Below the pieces are notes generated by a model. That model was not told the origin of the DNA and ran no database searches. It saw only the letters and a list, made by a program, of their open reading frames with translations. A program made the position numbers and the translations under genes. 64,000 bases of DNA, taken from contig NZ_AP024322.1 of the NCBI RefSeq assembly GCF_018408855.1, positions 124,001-188,000 on the forward strand. The letters run 5' to 3'. Origin of the DNA: Caballeronia sp. NK8 (GTDB lineage Bacteria > Pseudomonadota > Gammaproteobacteria > Burkholderiales > Burkholderiaceae). Shown piece after piece: positions 26,381 to 37,070 of this stretch (its first letter is position 1; every line of letters starts with the position of its first letter).

Positions 26381-29098
26381 TTAGCGCTGCGGCGCGAGCG
26401 CGCGTTCGGCATCCTTGAGGGACATTTCCATGCGTTGCGCGTAGCTCGCGAGCTGATCGTCGCCGATCTTGCCGACCGAGAAGTACGTGCTGTCCGGATG
26501 CGCGAGATAGAAGCCCGAAACGCTCGCGGCCGGCAGCATCGCGAGGGATTCGGTGACGCTCATGCCGACCTCGTCTGCCTGAAGCACTTCGAACATATCG
26601 CGCTTCACGAGGTGATCCGGGCATGCCGGATAGCCGGGCGCGGGACGAATGCCGGCGTACTTTTCCGCGATCAGCGCATCGTTGTCGAGCGTTTCGTTCT
26701 GCGCATAACCCCACAGTTCGCGGCGCACGCGCGCGTGCAGCGCTTCGGCGAACGCTTCCGCGAAACGGTCGGCGAGCGCCTTGAGCATGATCGCGCTGTA
26801 GTCGTCGTGATCGGCCTCGAACTGTCGTTCCTTTTTGTCGACGCCGAGGCCCGCCGTCACCGCGAAGATGCCGATATAGTCCTTCACGCCTGAATCCTTC
26901 GGCGCGATGAAATCGGCGAGCGAGCGGTTCGGACGCATCACGCCATCGACCACCGGACGCACGCTCTGCTGACGCAGATTGCGCCACGTCATCGCGACCT
27001 GCGAGCGCGATTCATCCGTGTAGATCTCGATGTCGTCGTCGTTCACGGTGTTCGCGGGCAGCAGCATCACGACGCCATTGGCCGTCAGCCAGCGGCCCTG
27101 AATCAGGCGCGCGAGCATCGACTTGCCGTCCGAGAACACGCGCCGCGCCGATTCGCCGACGATCTCGTCGTTGAGAATCGCGGGATAGGGGCCCGCGAGA
27201 TCCCAGGTCTGGAAGAACGGAGCCCAGTCGATGTATTTCGCCAGATCGGCGAGGTCGTAGTTCTTGAACACGCGCCGCCCGATGAAGGTTGGCTTCTTCG
27301 GCGTGTACGCGCTCCAGTCGATCTTCGTCTTGTTGGCGCGCGCTTCGTCGTAGGTGACCATCGGCTGCGCCTTGCGGTTCGCGTGCTGCGTGCGGATGCG
27401 GTCGTAGTCGCTTTTGAGTTCGTCGAGATACTTCGCCGCGCCTTCGTCCGACAGGAGGCTCGAAGCCACCGACACCGACCGCGACGCATCCGGCACGTAG
27501 ACCACGGGCCCTTCATAGTGCGGCGCGATCTTGACGGCCGTATGCACGCGCGACGTCGTCGCGCCGCCGATGAGCAAGGGCGTCTGCTTGCCGCGGAAGT
27601 ATTCGTCACGCTGCATTTCGGAGGCGACGTAAGCCATTTCCTCGAGACTCGGCGTGATGAGTCCCGACAGCCCGATGATGTCCGCGCCTTCTTCCTTCGC
27701 CTTCTGCAGGATGGTCGCGCAGGGCACCATCACGCCCATGTTGACCACTTCGAAGTTGTTGCACTGAAGCACGACCGACACGATGTTCTTGCCGATGTCG
27801 TGCACATCGCCCTTCACGGTCGCGATGACGATCTTGCCTTTCGGACGCACGTCCGCGCCGGCATCGGCGAGACGCTTCTTCTCTTCTTCGATGAACGGAA
27901 TCAGATGCGCGACCGCCTGCTTCATCACGCGCGCCGACTTCACCACTTGCGGCAGGAACATCTTGCCCGCGCCGAACAGGTCGCCGACGATGTTCATGCC
28001 ATCCATCAGCGGCCCTTCGATGACGTTGATCGGACGCCCGCCTGCCTTTTCGATCTTCGCGCGCACTTCCTCGGTATCTTCGACGATGAAGTTCGTGATG
28101 CCGTGCACGAGCGCATGCGACAGACGCGCCTCGACCGGCTGATTGCGCCATTCGAGGTTCTCTTCCTTTTTCGCCGCGCCGGTCTTGAACTTGTCGGCGA
28201 CTTCCAGCAGGCGGTCCGTGCCGTCGTCGCGGCGGTTGAGCACGACGTCTTCCACGCGCTCGCGCAACTCGGCGTCGAGATCGGCGTATACGCCGAGCAT
28301 GCCCGCGTTGACGATGCCCATGTCCATGCCGGCCTGGATCGCGTGATACAGGAACACGGTATGGATGGCCTCGCGCACGGGATCATTGCCGCGAAACGAG
28401 AACGACACGTTCGACACGCCGCCGCTTACCTTCGCGTGGGGCAGGTTCTGCTTGATCCAGCGCGTCGCGTTGATGAAATCGACCGCGTAGTTGTTGTGTT
28501 CCTCGATGCCCGTCGCGATCGCGAAGATGTTCGGGTCGAAGATGATGTCTTCCGGCTCGAAGCCGACTTTGTTCACGAGGATGTCGTAGGAGCGCTTGCA
28601 GATTTCGGTCTTGCGCTGGAACGTGTCTGCCTGACCCTTTTCGTCGAACGCCATCACGACCGATGCCGCGCCGTATCGGCGGATCAGCTTCGCGTGATGT
28701 TTGAACGCGTCTTCGCCCTCCTTTAGAGAGATGGAGTTGACGATCGCCTTGCCTTGCACGCACTTCAGGCCCGCTTCGATCACGTCCCACTTCGACGAGT
28801 CGATCATGATCGGCACGCGCGCGATATCCGGTTCCGATGCGATCAGATTCAGAAAGCGCACCATCGCGGCTTTCGAATCGAGCATGGCTTCGTCCATATT
28901 GATATCGATGACCTGCGCGCCGTTTTCGACCTGCTGCCGCGCGACCGCGAGCGCTTCGTCGAACTGGCCGTTCAGGATCATGCGCGCGAACGCTTTCGAG
29001 CCGGTCACGTTGGTGCGCTCGCCGACGTTGATGAAAAGCGAGCCGTCGGTGACGTTGAACGGCTCGAGGCCGGAAAGGCGCATGGTGTGATCGGTCAT
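26381..29098 (-). CDS. metH: Methionine synthase, folate/cobalamin/activation part (MetH C-terminal protein)
   Basis: About 905 residues covering MetH modules 2-4, which move a methyl group from methyltetrahydrofolate through cobalamin. The pterin-binding domain opens with [14 protein letters not shown]. The cobalamin domain has the lower-ligand motif GDVHDIGKN (DxHxxG). The SAM-dependent reactivation domain ends the protein ([15 protein letters not shown]). The homocysteine/zinc module is missing here and is encoded by the gene just upstream. I start at the ATG at 29098 ([10 protein letters not shown]); an earlier ATG at 29140 would overlap the upstream stop. Confidence 0.95.
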   Translation of the reverse strand: MTDHTMRLSGLEPFNVTDGSLFINVGERTNVTGSKAFARMILNGQFDEALAVARQQVENGAQVIDINMDEAMLDSKAAMVRFLNLIASEPDIARVPIMIDSSKWDVIEAGLKCVQGKAIVNSISLKEGEDAFKHHAKLIRRYGAASVVMAFDEKGQADTFQRKTEICKRSYDILVNKVGFEPEDIIFDPNIFAIATGIEEHNNYAVDFINATRWIKQNLPHAKVSGGVSNVSFSFRGNDPVREAIHTVFLYHAIQAGMDMGIVNAGMLGVYADLDAELRERVEDVVLNRRDDGTDRLLEVADKFKTGAAKKEENLEWRNQPVEARLSHALVHGITNFIVEDTEEVRAKIEKAGGRPINVIEGPLMDGMNIVGDLFGAGKMFLPQVVKSARVMKQAVAHLIPFIEEEKKRLADAGADVRPKGKIVIATVKGDVHDIGKNIVSVVLQCNNFEVVNMGVMVPCATILQKAKEEGADIIGLSGLITPSLEEMAYVASEMQRDEYFRGKQTPLLIGGATTSRVHTAVKIAPHYEGPVVYVPDASRSVSVASSLLSDEGAAKYLDELKSDYDRIRTQHANRKAQPMVTYDEARANKTKIDWSAYTPKKPTFIGRRVFKNYDLADLAKYIDWAPFFQTWDLAGPYPAILNDEIVGESARRVFSDGKSMLARLIQGRWLTANGVVMLLPANTVNDDDIEIYTDESRSQVAMTWRNLRQQSVRPVVDGVMRPNRSLADFIAPKDSGVKDYIGIFAVTAGLGVDKKERQFEADHDDYSAIMLKALADRFAEAFAEALHARVRRELWGYAQNETLDNDALIAEKYAGIRPAPGYPACPDHLVKRDMFEVLQADEVGMSVTESLAMLPAASVSGFYLAHPDSTYFSVGKIGDDQLASYAQRMEMSLKDAERALAPQR

Positions 29099-29132
29099 GT
29101 CTGGTATCTCTTGTTCGATGTCAGGCGCGCTT

Positions 29133-30194
29133 TTACGCAACCTCGCGATATTGCGACGGAAAAGCGCGCGGCTTCACTTCCGCGAGCGCCTTCGCGATCT
29201 CGGCGATATGCTCCGGCGTCGTGCCGCAGCAGCCGCCCGCGATGTTCACGAGGCCCGCCGTCGCGAATTCCTTCAGCAATCCCGAGGTCACGTCGGGCGT
29301 TTCGTCGAAGCCGGTGTCGCTCATCGGATTCGGCAGGCCGGCGTTCGGATAGCAGGACACGTACGTGTCGCACAGCTTCGACAGCTCGGCGATATACGGC
29401 CGCATCAGCGCAGCGCCCAGCGCGCAGTTCAGGCCGAAGGTCAGCGGCTTCGCGTGACGCAGCGAGTTCCAGAACGCTTCCACCGTCTGACCGGAGAGAA
29501 TGCGGCCCGAGGCGTCGGTGACCGTGCCCGAGATCATGATCGGCACGAGTTCGCCGGTGTCGTCGAACAGCTGGTCGAGCGCGAACAGCGCCGCTTTCGC
29601 GTTCAGCGTGTCGAAGATCGTCTCGACGAGAAACAGATCGCAGCCCGCGTCGAGCAGCGCCTTCGCCTGTTCGTAGTACGTGTCGCGCAGTTCGTCGAAG
29701 GACACGTTGCGTGCGCCCGGATCGTTGACGTCGGGCGAGATGCTCGCGGTCTTCGGCGTCGGTCCGATCGCGCCCGCGACGAAACGCGGTTTGTCCGGCG
29801 TCGAATACTTTTCGCAGGCTTCGCGCGCGACCTTTACGGACTCGATGTTCATCTCGGCGGCGAGGTCTTCCATGCCGTAATCGGCCTGGGCCACGCGCGT
29901 CGCGCCGAATGTGTTCGTCTCGATGATGTCCGCGCCCGCCGCGAGGTATTGCTCGTGAATCTCGCGGATGATCTGCGGCTGCGTGATCGACAGCAACTCG
30001 TTGTTGCCCTTGATGTCGCGGCCATAGTCCTTGAAGCGCTCGCCGCGATACGCGGCTTCGTCGAGCTTGTAGCGCTGGATCATCGTGCCCATCGCGCCGT
30101 CGAGAATCAGGATGCGCTTTTGCAGCAGCGCGGGCAGCGCGGCGCCGCGCGTGTAGGCCCGCGCGGGGGCTTTCGGAAGGGCGTTCTGGGTCAT
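29133..30194 (-). CDS. Methionine synthase, homocysteine-binding part (MetH N-terminal protein)
   Basis: A 353-residue homocysteine S-methyltransferase domain matching MetH module 1. It contains [21 protein letters not shown], the zinc cysteines in FGLNCALGA and [11 protein letters not shown], and the Asn/Glu substrate region [17 protein letters not shown]. Start ATG 30194. The two metH pieces are 34 bases apart on the same strand, an arrangement frequent in Burkholderiales, so the split is probably ancestral and the proteins work as a complex. I see no cobalamin or SAM riboswitch in the short leader. Confidence 0.93.
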   Translation of the reverse strand: MTQNALPKAPARAYTRGAALPALLQKRILILDGAMGTMIQRYKLDEAAYRGERFKDYGRDIKGNNELLSITQPQIIREIHEQYLAAGADIIETNTFGATRVAQADYGMEDLAAEMNIESVKVAREACEKYSTPDKPRFVAGAIGPTPKTASISPDVNDPGARNVSFDELRDTYYEQAKALLDAGCDLFLVETIFDTLNAKAALFALDQLFDDTGELVPIMISGTVTDASGRILSGQTVEAFWNSLRHAKPLTFGLNCALGAALMRPYIAELSKLCDTYVSCYPNAGLPNPMSDTGFDETPDVTSGLLKEFATAGLVNIAGGCCGTTPEHIAEIAKALAEVKPRAFPSQYREVA

Positions 30195-30296
30195 GACGGA
30201 CGAGGCCTGCACCAAATGTGAAATAGCCTGACATTGTAGCCGCAGCGCGGGGCGGTCGCTCTCGGGGCGGGCTTCGCGGACCGGAATCTGTCGGGC

Positions 30297-30331
30297 AAAA
30301 AAGAACCCCGCCAGTTGCGGGGCGGGGTCTT
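30297..30331 (-). terminator. Intrinsic terminator after the DUF3567 gene
   Basis: An 8-bp perfect stem (ACCCCGCC / GGCGGGGT) with an 8-base loop, followed on the minus strand by a TTCTTTTTT tract. It separates the DUF3567 gene from metH. Confidence 0.85.
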
Positions 30332-30417
30332 TAGGAAATGGCGAGTGTCGCCTTCAGCCGCGAGTCCGGGCGGCGGCGGGCGCGGACGGCGGCGAGCCGC
30401 CCGCGCGCGTGCATGCA

Positions 30418-30675
30418 TCAGTGGAGCACGACGGGTTGGGTCATCAGAATATCGAACTGACCGAGGAATTCATCGACATCTTCGAGCGACGGCTCTTCCG
30501 CGATCAACTGTTGCACGTGCTCGCGAAACTTCGCGGCGAGCGCGCCGTCGATGAAAATTTCCCGTTGCGTGTTCTTGTCGACGATCTCGTAGCCGCCCGC
30601 CTTCATGGCGAGATGGTTGTCCTGCGGCGGAAATTCGACGACGCAATAGTTGGGGCTGTTGTAGATCATTTGCAT
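30418..30675 (-). CDS. DUF3567 family protein
   Basis: An 85-residue protein of unknown function starting MQMIYNSPNYCVVEF, with an AAGGAGT ribosome site nearby. The middle reads GYEIVDKNTQREIFIDGALAAKFREHV, typical of this small Betaproteobacterial family. It has no signal peptide or membrane segment. Upstream of the split metH but separated by a terminator, so co-regulation with metH is unlikely. Confidence 0.85.
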   Translation of the reverse strand: MQMIYNSPNYCVVEFPPQDNHLAMKAGGYEIVDKNTQREIFIDGALAAKFREHVQQLIAEEPSLEDVDEFLGQFDILMTQPVVLH

Positions 30676-30811
30676 GGCGACACTCCTTATTCCTTGTTTG
30701 CTCCGTGGCAATCCTGACGCTTAGTTGGAGCGATTGGGTTGGAATTCAAGGGGTGGCCTCGACGTGATGCCAGTGGTATCGAGGCTTTCTCTGCAACAAA
30801 AACAGGAAAAA

Positions 30812-31600
30812 TCAGGTGGAACCGCGTAAGAAATCTCCCAAAAGCGCGGAAAAGCGCTGCGATTCCTCCACCGGTGACAAGTGAGCCGCATTGAGAAGTT
30901 CGAATCGCGCGCCCGGCACTACGTCTGCAACAACCTTTGAGGCAGCATGCGGCGTGCCAACATCGTGCTGACCCGCGACGACGAGCGTGCGCTTCGTCAC
31001 AGTTGGCAGTTTGTCGCGCGCATCGAAACGGCTGACGGCTTCGGCGGCACGTGCAAAGCCCTCTGCGGGCGTGTTTGAGATGGTATCGGCGATCTGCTCG
31101 ACCACTTCGGGATGCGCCTTGCGGAAGTCAGGCGTGAGCCAGCGCTCGAGCGTTGTGTCCACGATACTCGCAGTCCCGTTTTCGCGCACGGAAGCTGCCC
31201 GTTGCGCGAAGGTCGGGCGCGCGTCCTCCGGAATAAAGGCCGGCGCGCCGACGACTGTCAGAGTCTCCACTTTGTCGGCATGGTTGATCGCGAGTTTCTG
31301 CGCGACCATGCCGCCGATCGACAGCCCGACCACATGCGCCGACGGCGCGCCGAGCTTGTCGAGCAGCGTCGCGAGATCGTCGGCGAGATCGTCGATCGTG
31401 AAGGCGTCGGGCGAGACGGCCGTTTCGCCGTGCCCGCGCAGGTCGTAGCGCAGCACGGTGAAGCCGTGGCGAAAGTAGCCGGCCATCTGGTCCCACACCG
31501 AGAGATCGCCGGCAAGTTGATGGATGAAGACGAGCCAGGGACCGCCGCCTTCGTTGTCGAGAACATAGCGTGTATCGATGCGATTGATCGTCAACTGCAT
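30812..31600 (-). CDS. pcaD: Alpha/beta hydrolase, 3-oxoadipate enol-lactonase type
   Basis: A 262-residue alpha/beta hydrolase. The oxyanion region is GPWLVFIHQLAGDLSVWDQ, the nucleophile elbow GLSIGGM, the acid AGQHDVG and the base NAAHLSP. The closest family I can name is 3-oxoadipate enol-lactonase (PcaD), which acts in the beta-ketoadipate pathway. No other pca genes are in the window, so the assignment is moderate. The open frame runs 130 codons further upstream, but MQLTINRIDTRYVL at 31600 is the natural start. Confidence 0.75.
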   Translation of the reverse strand: MQLTINRIDTRYVLDNEGGGPWLVFIHQLAGDLSVWDQMAGYFRHGFTVLRYDLRGHGETAVSPDAFTIDDLADDLATLLDKLGAPSAHVVGLSIGGMVAQKLAINHADKVETLTVVGAPAFIPEDARPTFAQRAASVRENGTASIVDTTLERWLTPDFRKAHPEVVEQIADTISNTPAEGFARAAEAVSRFDARDKLPTVTKRTLVVAGQHDVGTPHAASKVVADVVPGARFELLNAAHLSPVEESQRFSALLGDFLRGST

Positions 31601-31700
31601 GTCGGCTCCGTAAAGAATGCGGTTTGCGATGCTGTTTCCGATTGACTGCACGCGATGCCGCGTTTCGCTGTCCCGGGTGTCACGGAGTGTGACGGCGGCG

Positions 31701-32927
31701 TTACGGTTTGTCCGCCTCGGGCGTTGCGGGCGCGGCTGGCGCGGATTCCTCAGGCGCAGCTTGCGTGCCCGGTGTGACATCTTGTGCCGCCGACGGCGGC
31801 GGCGCGGTGGTGAGCTTGCCGGCCCAGAGCAGTTCGACCTGCATGCCGTTCGGCTCGGTTTGCAGAATCCGCACGGGCAGCCAGCCGATGGACGGCGCGA
31901 GCCAGATGTCCAGCCTGCGGCGGTCGCCTTCCTTGCGCGGCAGGCGCGTGAAATGGCGCGCCGTCGTGAAGCCGCCGCGCGCCTGCACGGTTTCGTCGCC
32001 GACGGTTTCAATCGGCCAGATTTCGCTGCTGTCGTTGTCCGCGACGCTGAACTGACGCGTCACGCCCGGCTTGTACTTGTCCGGCGCGCCGCGCACGAGG
32101 CTCGCGAGCTGCATGACGACGCTGAAGCGGTCCTGCGCGCCGTCGGCGAGCGGCTGGCTTTGCGGCGTCTTCGTGTAGACGATCTGCTTCGTGTCGCGGT
32201 TGAAGATGGCGACATCGGCGGCGCGGCGGCCGCGCTGCTCGGAATACTGCTCCGGCGCGATGCCGAATCCGTCGATATGGCCCTTGCTCGAATACACGAA
32301 CGGACCGACGAAAGGGATGGGAATCGAGACGACCATCTCGTAGCGCTGGCCGTCGTTGATCCAGTGGATCGTGCCGGTCTGATTCATCATGCCGTTGACG
32401 AGCGTGTCGTAACGCAACTCGCCCGTAGGCGGAACACTGAACCTGTCACCCGATGCGGCGGCAGCGGCTTGCGATGCGGGCGCTGGCGCCGCCGCAGGAC
32501 TTGACGCGGGCGTCGTCGTCGCCGGCGCGGACGCAGCGACGCCGGACGCAGCGACGGGCGCATCCGGTTGAGGCGTCGCCGCGCTCAGCACCGGCGCGGG
32601 CGCGGGCGCGGCGGGCTTCGATGGCGCGTGTGCTGGCACGGGCGTCGGTGCGGCCGGTTTCGGCGGCGTGGGCGCGGGCGGCTGCGGCGTGGGCGGGGCG
32701 ATCGGCTTCGGCGTCAGCAGTTCCACCTGCACGGGCGGCGTCTCGGGCGGCGCGTTGGTCGGCTGGCGATTGTGTTCGATCCACCGCATCGCGCTCAGGT
32801 GCAGGCCCGCGACGATCAGCACGGCCAGCGCCCAGCGCCCCCAACGGCGCGGCGTGGCGGATTCGGGGGCGGCGTCGGGCGGCTCGCCCGACGCGAGGCG
32901 AGGACGGCGGAATTGAAACAGTGACAT
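31701..32927 (-). CDS. DUF3108 family membrane-anchored protein
   Basis: A 408-residue protein of unknown function. A single N-terminal membrane helix (WALAVLIVAGLHLSAM) is followed by a roughly 120-residue Pro/Ala-rich linker in TonB style. The C-terminal DUF3108 domain (from about 170) includes GELRYDTLVNGMMNQTG and RRLDIWLAPSIGWLPVRI. The domain is thought to be a beta-barrel-like periplasmic fold. The linker suggests that it reaches across the periplasm. It lies upstream of the enol-lactonase-like gene, with a 100-base gap. Confidence 0.82.
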   Translation of the reverse strand: MSLFQFRRPRLASGEPPDAAPESATPRRWGRWALAVLIVAGLHLSAMRWIEHNRQPTNAPPETPPVQVELLTPKPIAPPTPQPPAPTPPKPAAPTPVPAHAPSKPAAPAPAPVLSAATPQPDAPVAASGVAASAPATTTPASSPAAAPAPASQAAAAASGDRFSVPPTGELRYDTLVNGMMNQTGTIHWINDGQRYEMVVSIPIPFVGPFVYSSKGHIDGFGIAPEQYSEQRGRRAADVAIFNRDTKQIVYTKTPQSQPLADGAQDRFSVVMQLASLVRGAPDKYKPGVTRQFSVADNDSSEIWPIETVGDETVQARGGFTTARHFTRLPRKEGDRRRLDIWLAPSIGWLPVRILQTEPNGMQVELLWAGKLTTAPPPSAAQDVTPGTQAAPEESAPAAPATPEADKP

Positions 32928-33020
32928 CGTGCTGGGAGAAGGAAGCGCGTGGCGGGGAGGCGAAACGCGTAAGACACGCGCGATGGAAACGATGTTCCTC
33001 GCCCACGTCGACGAACGCGC

Positions 33021-33881
33021 TCAGCGCTCGCCCGCTTTATACCCCAATTCGTAAGACAGCTCGCGCGCGCACTCGCGCAACGCGGAATCGATTTCACCGC
33101 CCCAGCGCGTATCGAACGTGCCTTCGTGCCCGAGCGCGATGAGGCCGAGCGCGAGCTCACCGGTCGAATCGAACACCGGCGTGCAGAACGCGTGGATCGT
33201 CGGCAGCAGCATGCCTTCGACGCGCGCCGCGCCGTGCTCGCGCACTTCGGCGAAAAGCGGCTCGACATCGGCCATGGTTTGCTTCATCGCGATGAGTTCG
33301 CGCTCCAGCATCGGCTGCGTCTTGCTGCGCGGCAGATACGCGGCGAAGAGCAGACCGGTGGCCGACGTGAGCAGCGGCATCACGTCGCCCAGTTTGAGCG
33401 ATGCCTTCGCCGGATGGCTCGATTCCATCCAGTGCACGACGGTCGGCCCCTGATTGCCCCATACCGCGATCCCGACCGTCTGATCCAGCCGGTCGCGCAT
33501 CTGCGCGAGCGCGATGCGCGCGAGCCTCACGCCATCGACGCGCGCAAGCCGCGCGAGACCCATCTGCAACGCGAAGCCGCCGAGTTCATAGCGCCCGGAA
33601 ACCGGGTCCTGCGATGCAACCCCGAGCCGCAGGAAACTCACCAGATAGCGATGCGCCTTTGCCGGACTCATGCCCGCGCGCTGCGCGAGGTCGCGCAGCA
33701 TCATCGCGCGCGGCTCGTTGGTGAGCACGTCGAGCAGCCGGAAGCCGACTTCGATCGATTGAATGCCGGAGCGTGTTTTCTCCTCGGCGGCGTCGTTGGC
33801 GTCGAGGTTGTCTTCGTCGTCGGGACCAGCGGATGGGATCGATTGCATGAAGCGCGAAAGCACGGCAAGGGGATTCACCAT
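33021..33881 (-). CDS. IclR-family transcriptional regulator
   Basis: A 286-residue regulator with an N-terminal winged helix (IEVGFRLLDVLTNEPRAM, then AGMSPAKAHRYLVSFLRLG) and a C-terminal effector-binding GAF-like IclR domain (TVGIAVWGNQGPTVVHWMESS). The start at ATG 33881 follows AGGGAA on the minus strand; MQSIPSAG at 33848 is an alternative. It is divergent from the FAH-family gene with only about 50 bases between them, so it probably controls that gene and possibly the following binding-protein and enoyl-CoA hydratase genes. Confidence 0.9.
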   Translation of the reverse strand: MVNPLAVLSRFMQSIPSAGPDDEDNLDANDAAEEKTRSGIQSIEVGFRLLDVLTNEPRAMMLRDLAQRAGMSPAKAHRYLVSFLRLGVASQDPVSGRYELGGFALQMGLARLARVDGVRLARIALAQMRDRLDQTVGIAVWGNQGPTVVHWMESSHPAKASLKLGDVMPLLTSATGLLFAAYLPRSKTQPMLERELIAMKQTMADVEPLFAEVREHGAARVEGMLLPTIHAFCTPVFDSTGELALGLIALGHEGTFDTRWGGEIDSALRECARELSYELGYKAGER

Positions 33882-33930
33882 CGTAAAATAGATTTCCCTT
33901 AACGTCATCCCAAGTCACCGACCCCGCGCC

Positions 33931-34917
33931 ATGAAACTCGCAACATTGAAGGACGGCACACGCGACGGCCAGCTCGTCGTCGTATCGCGCGATCTGCGCA
34001 CGGCGGCCATCGCCGATGGAATCGTCTCGACGCTGCAACGCGCGCTCGATGACTGGACCTTCTACGCGCCGCAACTCATGGACCTCTACGAGGCGCTGAA
34101 CACCGGCCACGCGCGCAATACTTTCCCGTTCGATCCGAAAGCCTGCATGGCGCCGCTGCCGCGCGCGTTTCAGTGGGCGGATGGCTCGTCGTATGTGAAT
34201 CACGTCGAATTGGTGCGAAAGGCGCGCAAAGCGGATATGCCGCCCGAATTCTGGACCGATCCGCTGATGTATCAGGGCGGCAGCGACGACTTCATCGGCC
34301 CGACGGACGACATCGTGTGCGCGACGGAATCGTATGGCATCGACTTCGAAGCAGAAGTCGCGGTGATCACGTCCGACGTCCACATGGCCGCGATGCCCGA
34401 CGAAGCGCTGCGCAGCGTGCGTCTGCTGATGCTCGTGAACGACGTGTCGCTGCGCAATCTCATTCCCGCCGAGCTCGCGAAGGGTTTCGGCTTCTTCCAG
34501 AGCAAGCCCGCGACGGCGTTTTCGCCGGTCGCCGTCACGCCCGACGAACTCGGCGACGCGTGGCGCGAAGGCCGCGTGCATCGCCCGATGATCGTGCACT
34601 GGAACGGCAAGAAAGTCGGCCAGCCGGATTGCGGCACGGACATGGTGTTCCACTTCGGGCAACTGATCGCGCACGCGGCGAAGACGCGCAACCTGCGCGC
34701 GGGCTCGATCGTCGGTTCGGGCACGATCTCCAACAAGGACGCGAAGCGCGGCTACTGCTGCATCGCCGAGAAGCGCTGTCTGGAAACCATCGAGCACGGC
34801 GCGCCGCAGACGGAATTCATGAAGTTCGGCGACGGCGTGAAGATCGAGATGTTCGATGAAGACGGCAAGTCGATCTTCGGCGCGATCGATCAGGCGGTCG
34901 TGCAGCCGGAGCATTGA
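33931..34917 (+). CDS. Fumarylacetoacetate hydrolase family protein
   Basis: A 328-residue FAH-superfamily enzyme, likely cleaving or decarboxylating a beta-diketone or oxo-acid from aromatic breakdown. Metal-binding acids appear in YGIDFEAEVAVITSDV, and family stretches include FFQSKPATAFSPVAVTP and GSIVGSGTISNKDAKRGY. The domain fills the C-terminal 230 residues, after an N-terminal lid-like segment found in bacterial FAH proteins of this length. The true substrate is unclear. The divergent IclR gene suggests induction by an aromatic compound. Confidence 0.88.
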   Translation: MKLATLKDGTRDGQLVVVSRDLRTAAIADGIVSTLQRALDDWTFYAPQLMDLYEALNTGHARNTFPFDPKACMAPLPRAFQWADGSSYVNHVELVRKARKADMPPEFWTDPLMYQGGSDDFIGPTDDIVCATESYGIDFEAEVAVITSDVHMAAMPDEALRSVRLLMLVNDVSLRNLIPAELAKGFGFFQSKPATAFSPVAVTPDELGDAWREGRVHRPMIVHWNGKKVGQPDCGTDMVFHFGQLIAHAAKTRNLRAGSIVGSGTISNKDAKRGYCCIAEKRCLETIEHGAPQTEFMKFGDGVKIEMFDEDGKSIFGAIDQAVVQPEH

Positions 34918-35013
34918 ACGGGTTTAGCCCGATGCGGCGTGCGCAAGCCTCGCCTTACACTTTGCCGGGCTGCGTTCGCGCAGCAATAAAACGATCAAAA
35001 AAAGGAGACTTCG

Positions 35014-36183
35014 ATGGCGGCAGGCAAGTGGACATTCCTAGCGGGCGCGGCATTCGCGCTCGCCGCGACGACGGCGGCATTCGCGCAGACGGCGCAGCAC
35101 GTGAAGATCGGCCTCGTGCTCTCGCTCACGGGACCGGCCGCGTCGCTCGGCATTCCCGCGCGCGACACCGTCGCGCTCCTGCCGAAGGAAATGGGCGGCA
35201 AGCCGGTCGATTACATCGTGCTCGACGATGCATCCGACACCACGCAGGCCGTGCAAACCACGAAGAAGCTCATCAGCGAAGATCAGGTCGATGCGATCAT
35301 CGGCTCGTCGATCACGCCGAACTCGCTCGCGATGATCGATGTCGTAGCGCAAGGGCAAACGCCGATGATCTCGCTCGCGTCGTCGTCGAAGATCATCGAG
35401 CCGGTCGACGACAAGCGCCGCTGGGTCTTCAAGACGCCGCAAACCGACGCGATGATGGCCTCCGCCATCGCCGAACATGCGAGCAATCATGGCGTGAAGA
35501 CGCTTGCGTATATCGGTCAGGCGGACGCGCTCGGCGAGACCTTCTATGCCGAAGTCGCGAAATTCGCGCAGTTGCACAAGATCGAAGTGGTCGCGAACGA
35601 GCGCTTCAATCGCACCGATCCGAGCGTGACCGGGCAGATTCTCAAGATTCTCGCGGCGAAGCCGGATGCGGTCGTCGTCGGCGCGGCCGGCACGCCCGCG
35701 GCGTTGCCGCCGAAGACGCTCGCGCAGCGCGGCTTCAAGGGCAAGGTGTATCACAATCACGGTGTGGGCAATCGCGACTTCCTGCGCGTGTGCGGCGCGG
35801 ATTGCAACGGCACCTTCCTTCCCGCGAGCCCGGTGCTCGTCGCCGCGCAGCTGCCCGACGATCATCCGGCCAAACGTCTCGCGCTCGAATACATCAAACT
35901 GTATGAGGCGAAGCAGGGGGCGGGCACCGTATCGGCGTTCGGCTCGTATGCGTGGGACGCGGGCATGCTGCTCAATCGCGCGGTGCCCATCGCGATGAAA
36001 GCGGGCGCGCCCGGTACGCCGGCATTTCGCAGCGCGCTGCGCGATGCGCTCGAAGGCACGAAGAATTTTTCCGACACCAACGGGCAGGTCAACATGACGC
36101 CCAACGATCACATCGGCCTCGACCAGCGCGCGCGCGTGATGGTCGAGATCCGCGACGGCAAGTGGATATACCAGCCGCGCTAA
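35014..36183 (+). CDS. ABC transporter periplasmic binding protein (branched-chain amino acid type)
   Basis: A 389-residue type I periplasmic binding protein (LivJ/Peripla_BP_6). A signal peptide ([17 protein letters not shown] ... AFAQ) is followed by [17 protein letters not shown] and the domain-hinge sequence [13 protein letters not shown]. The strong AAAGGAGAC site sets the start. No permease or ATPase gene is adjacent, so it is an orphan binding subunit. Similar proteins bind aromatic acids as well as amino acids, which would fit the FAH and enoyl-CoA hydratase neighbours. Confidence 0.9.
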   Translation: MAAGKWTFLAGAAFALAATTAAFAQTAQHVKIGLVLSLTGPAASLGIPARDTVALLPKEMGGKPVDYIVLDDASDTTQAVQTTKKLISEDQVDAIIGSSITPNSLAMIDVVAQGQTPMISLASSSKIIEPVDDKRRWVFKTPQTDAMMASAIAEHASNHGVKTLAYIGQADALGETFYAEVAKFAQLHKIEVVANERFNRTDPSVTGQILKILAAKPDAVVVGAAGTPAALPPKTLAQRGFKGKVYHNHGVGNRDFLRVCGADCNGTFLPASPVLVAAQLPDDHPAKRLALEYIKLYEAKQGAGTVSAFGSYAWDAGMLLNRAVPIAMKAGAPGTPAFRSALRDALEGTKNFSDTNGQVNMTPNDHIGLDQRARVMVEIRDGKWIYQPR

Positions 36184-36202
36184 CCCTTCAGTGAACAGAA
36201 CC

Positions 36203-37030
36203 ATGAGCGATCTCTCTCTTTACGCGAGCTACAAATCGCTGGAGTTGCGCCGCCATCCGCACGGCGTGCTCGAAGTGGTGATGCCCGGCGCGGGCGCGAA
36301 CAAGAGCGGCCTGTCCACCGCCGACGCCAACATGCATCGCGAGCTCGCGGACATCTGGCGCGACATCGATCGCGATCCCGATACGCGCGTCGCGCTGATC
36401 CGCGGCGAAGGCAAGGGTTTTTCGGCGGGCGGCGATCTCGGCCTCGTCGAGGAGATGGCGAACGACTTCGACGTGCGCGCGCGCGTGTGGCGCGAGGCAC
36501 GCGATCTCGTCTATAACGTGATCAACTGCGGCAAGCCGATCGTCTCCGCGATGCACGGTCCGGCAGTCGGCGCGGGGCTGGTCGCGGGCCTGCTCGCCGA
36601 TATCTCGATCGCATCGAAGTCGGCGCGCATCATCGACGGGCACACGCGGCTCGGCGTCGCGGCGGGCGATCACGCGGCAATCGTATGGCCGCTGCTGTGC
36701 GGCATGGCGAAGGCCAAGTACTATCTGCTGCTGTGCGAGCCGGTGAGCGGTGAGGAGGCGGAGCGCATCGGACTGGTGTCGCTCGCCGTCGAAGAGAACG
36801 AACTGATGCCGAAGGCGATCGAAGTGGCGAACCGTCTCGCACAAGGCTCGCAGACTGCGATCCGCTGGACCAAGTACGCGCTCAACAACTGGCTGCGCTC
36901 GGCGGGGCCGACCTTCGATACGTCGCTCGCGCTGGAATTCATGGGCTTCGCGGGCCCTGACGTGCACGAAGGCATGCGCTCGTTGCGCGAGCGGCGCGCG
37001 CCGGATTTTCCGGGCGGCGCGCCGTTCTGA
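36203..37030 (+). CDS. Enoyl-CoA hydratase/isomerase family protein
   Basis: A 275-residue crotonase-fold protein. The oxyanion-hole segments are [12 protein letters not shown] and [20 protein letters not shown]. The helix [21 protein letters not shown] is typical. It probably hydrates an enoyl-CoA. The acids at the two usual catalytic positions cannot be assigned with confidence, so isomerase or other crotonase chemistry is possible. I start at ATG 36203; a GTG at 36191 is in frame. It follows the binding-protein gene by about 20 bases. Confidence 0.88.
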   Translation: MSDLSLYASYKSLELRRHPHGVLEVVMPGAGANKSGLSTADANMHRELADIWRDIDRDPDTRVALIRGEGKGFSAGGDLGLVEEMANDFDVRARVWREARDLVYNVINCGKPIVSAMHGPAVGAGLVAGLLADISIASKSARIIDGHTRLGVAAGDHAAIVWPLLCGMAKAKYYLLLCEPVSGEEAERIGLVSLAVEENELMPKAIEVANRLAQGSQTAIRWTKYALNNWLRSAGPTFDTSLALEFMGFAGPDVHEGMRSLRERRAPDFPGGAPF

Positions 37031-37070
37031 GCGGCGCGAATCTCACACGCAAGAAAACAAGGAGAGTCGA

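Noticed and set aside
30195..30417. Search for a cobalamin or SAM riboswitch before metH
   Set aside because: The region is mainly the terminator of the DUF3567 gene and a short leader; no B12-box or SAM motif could be seen.
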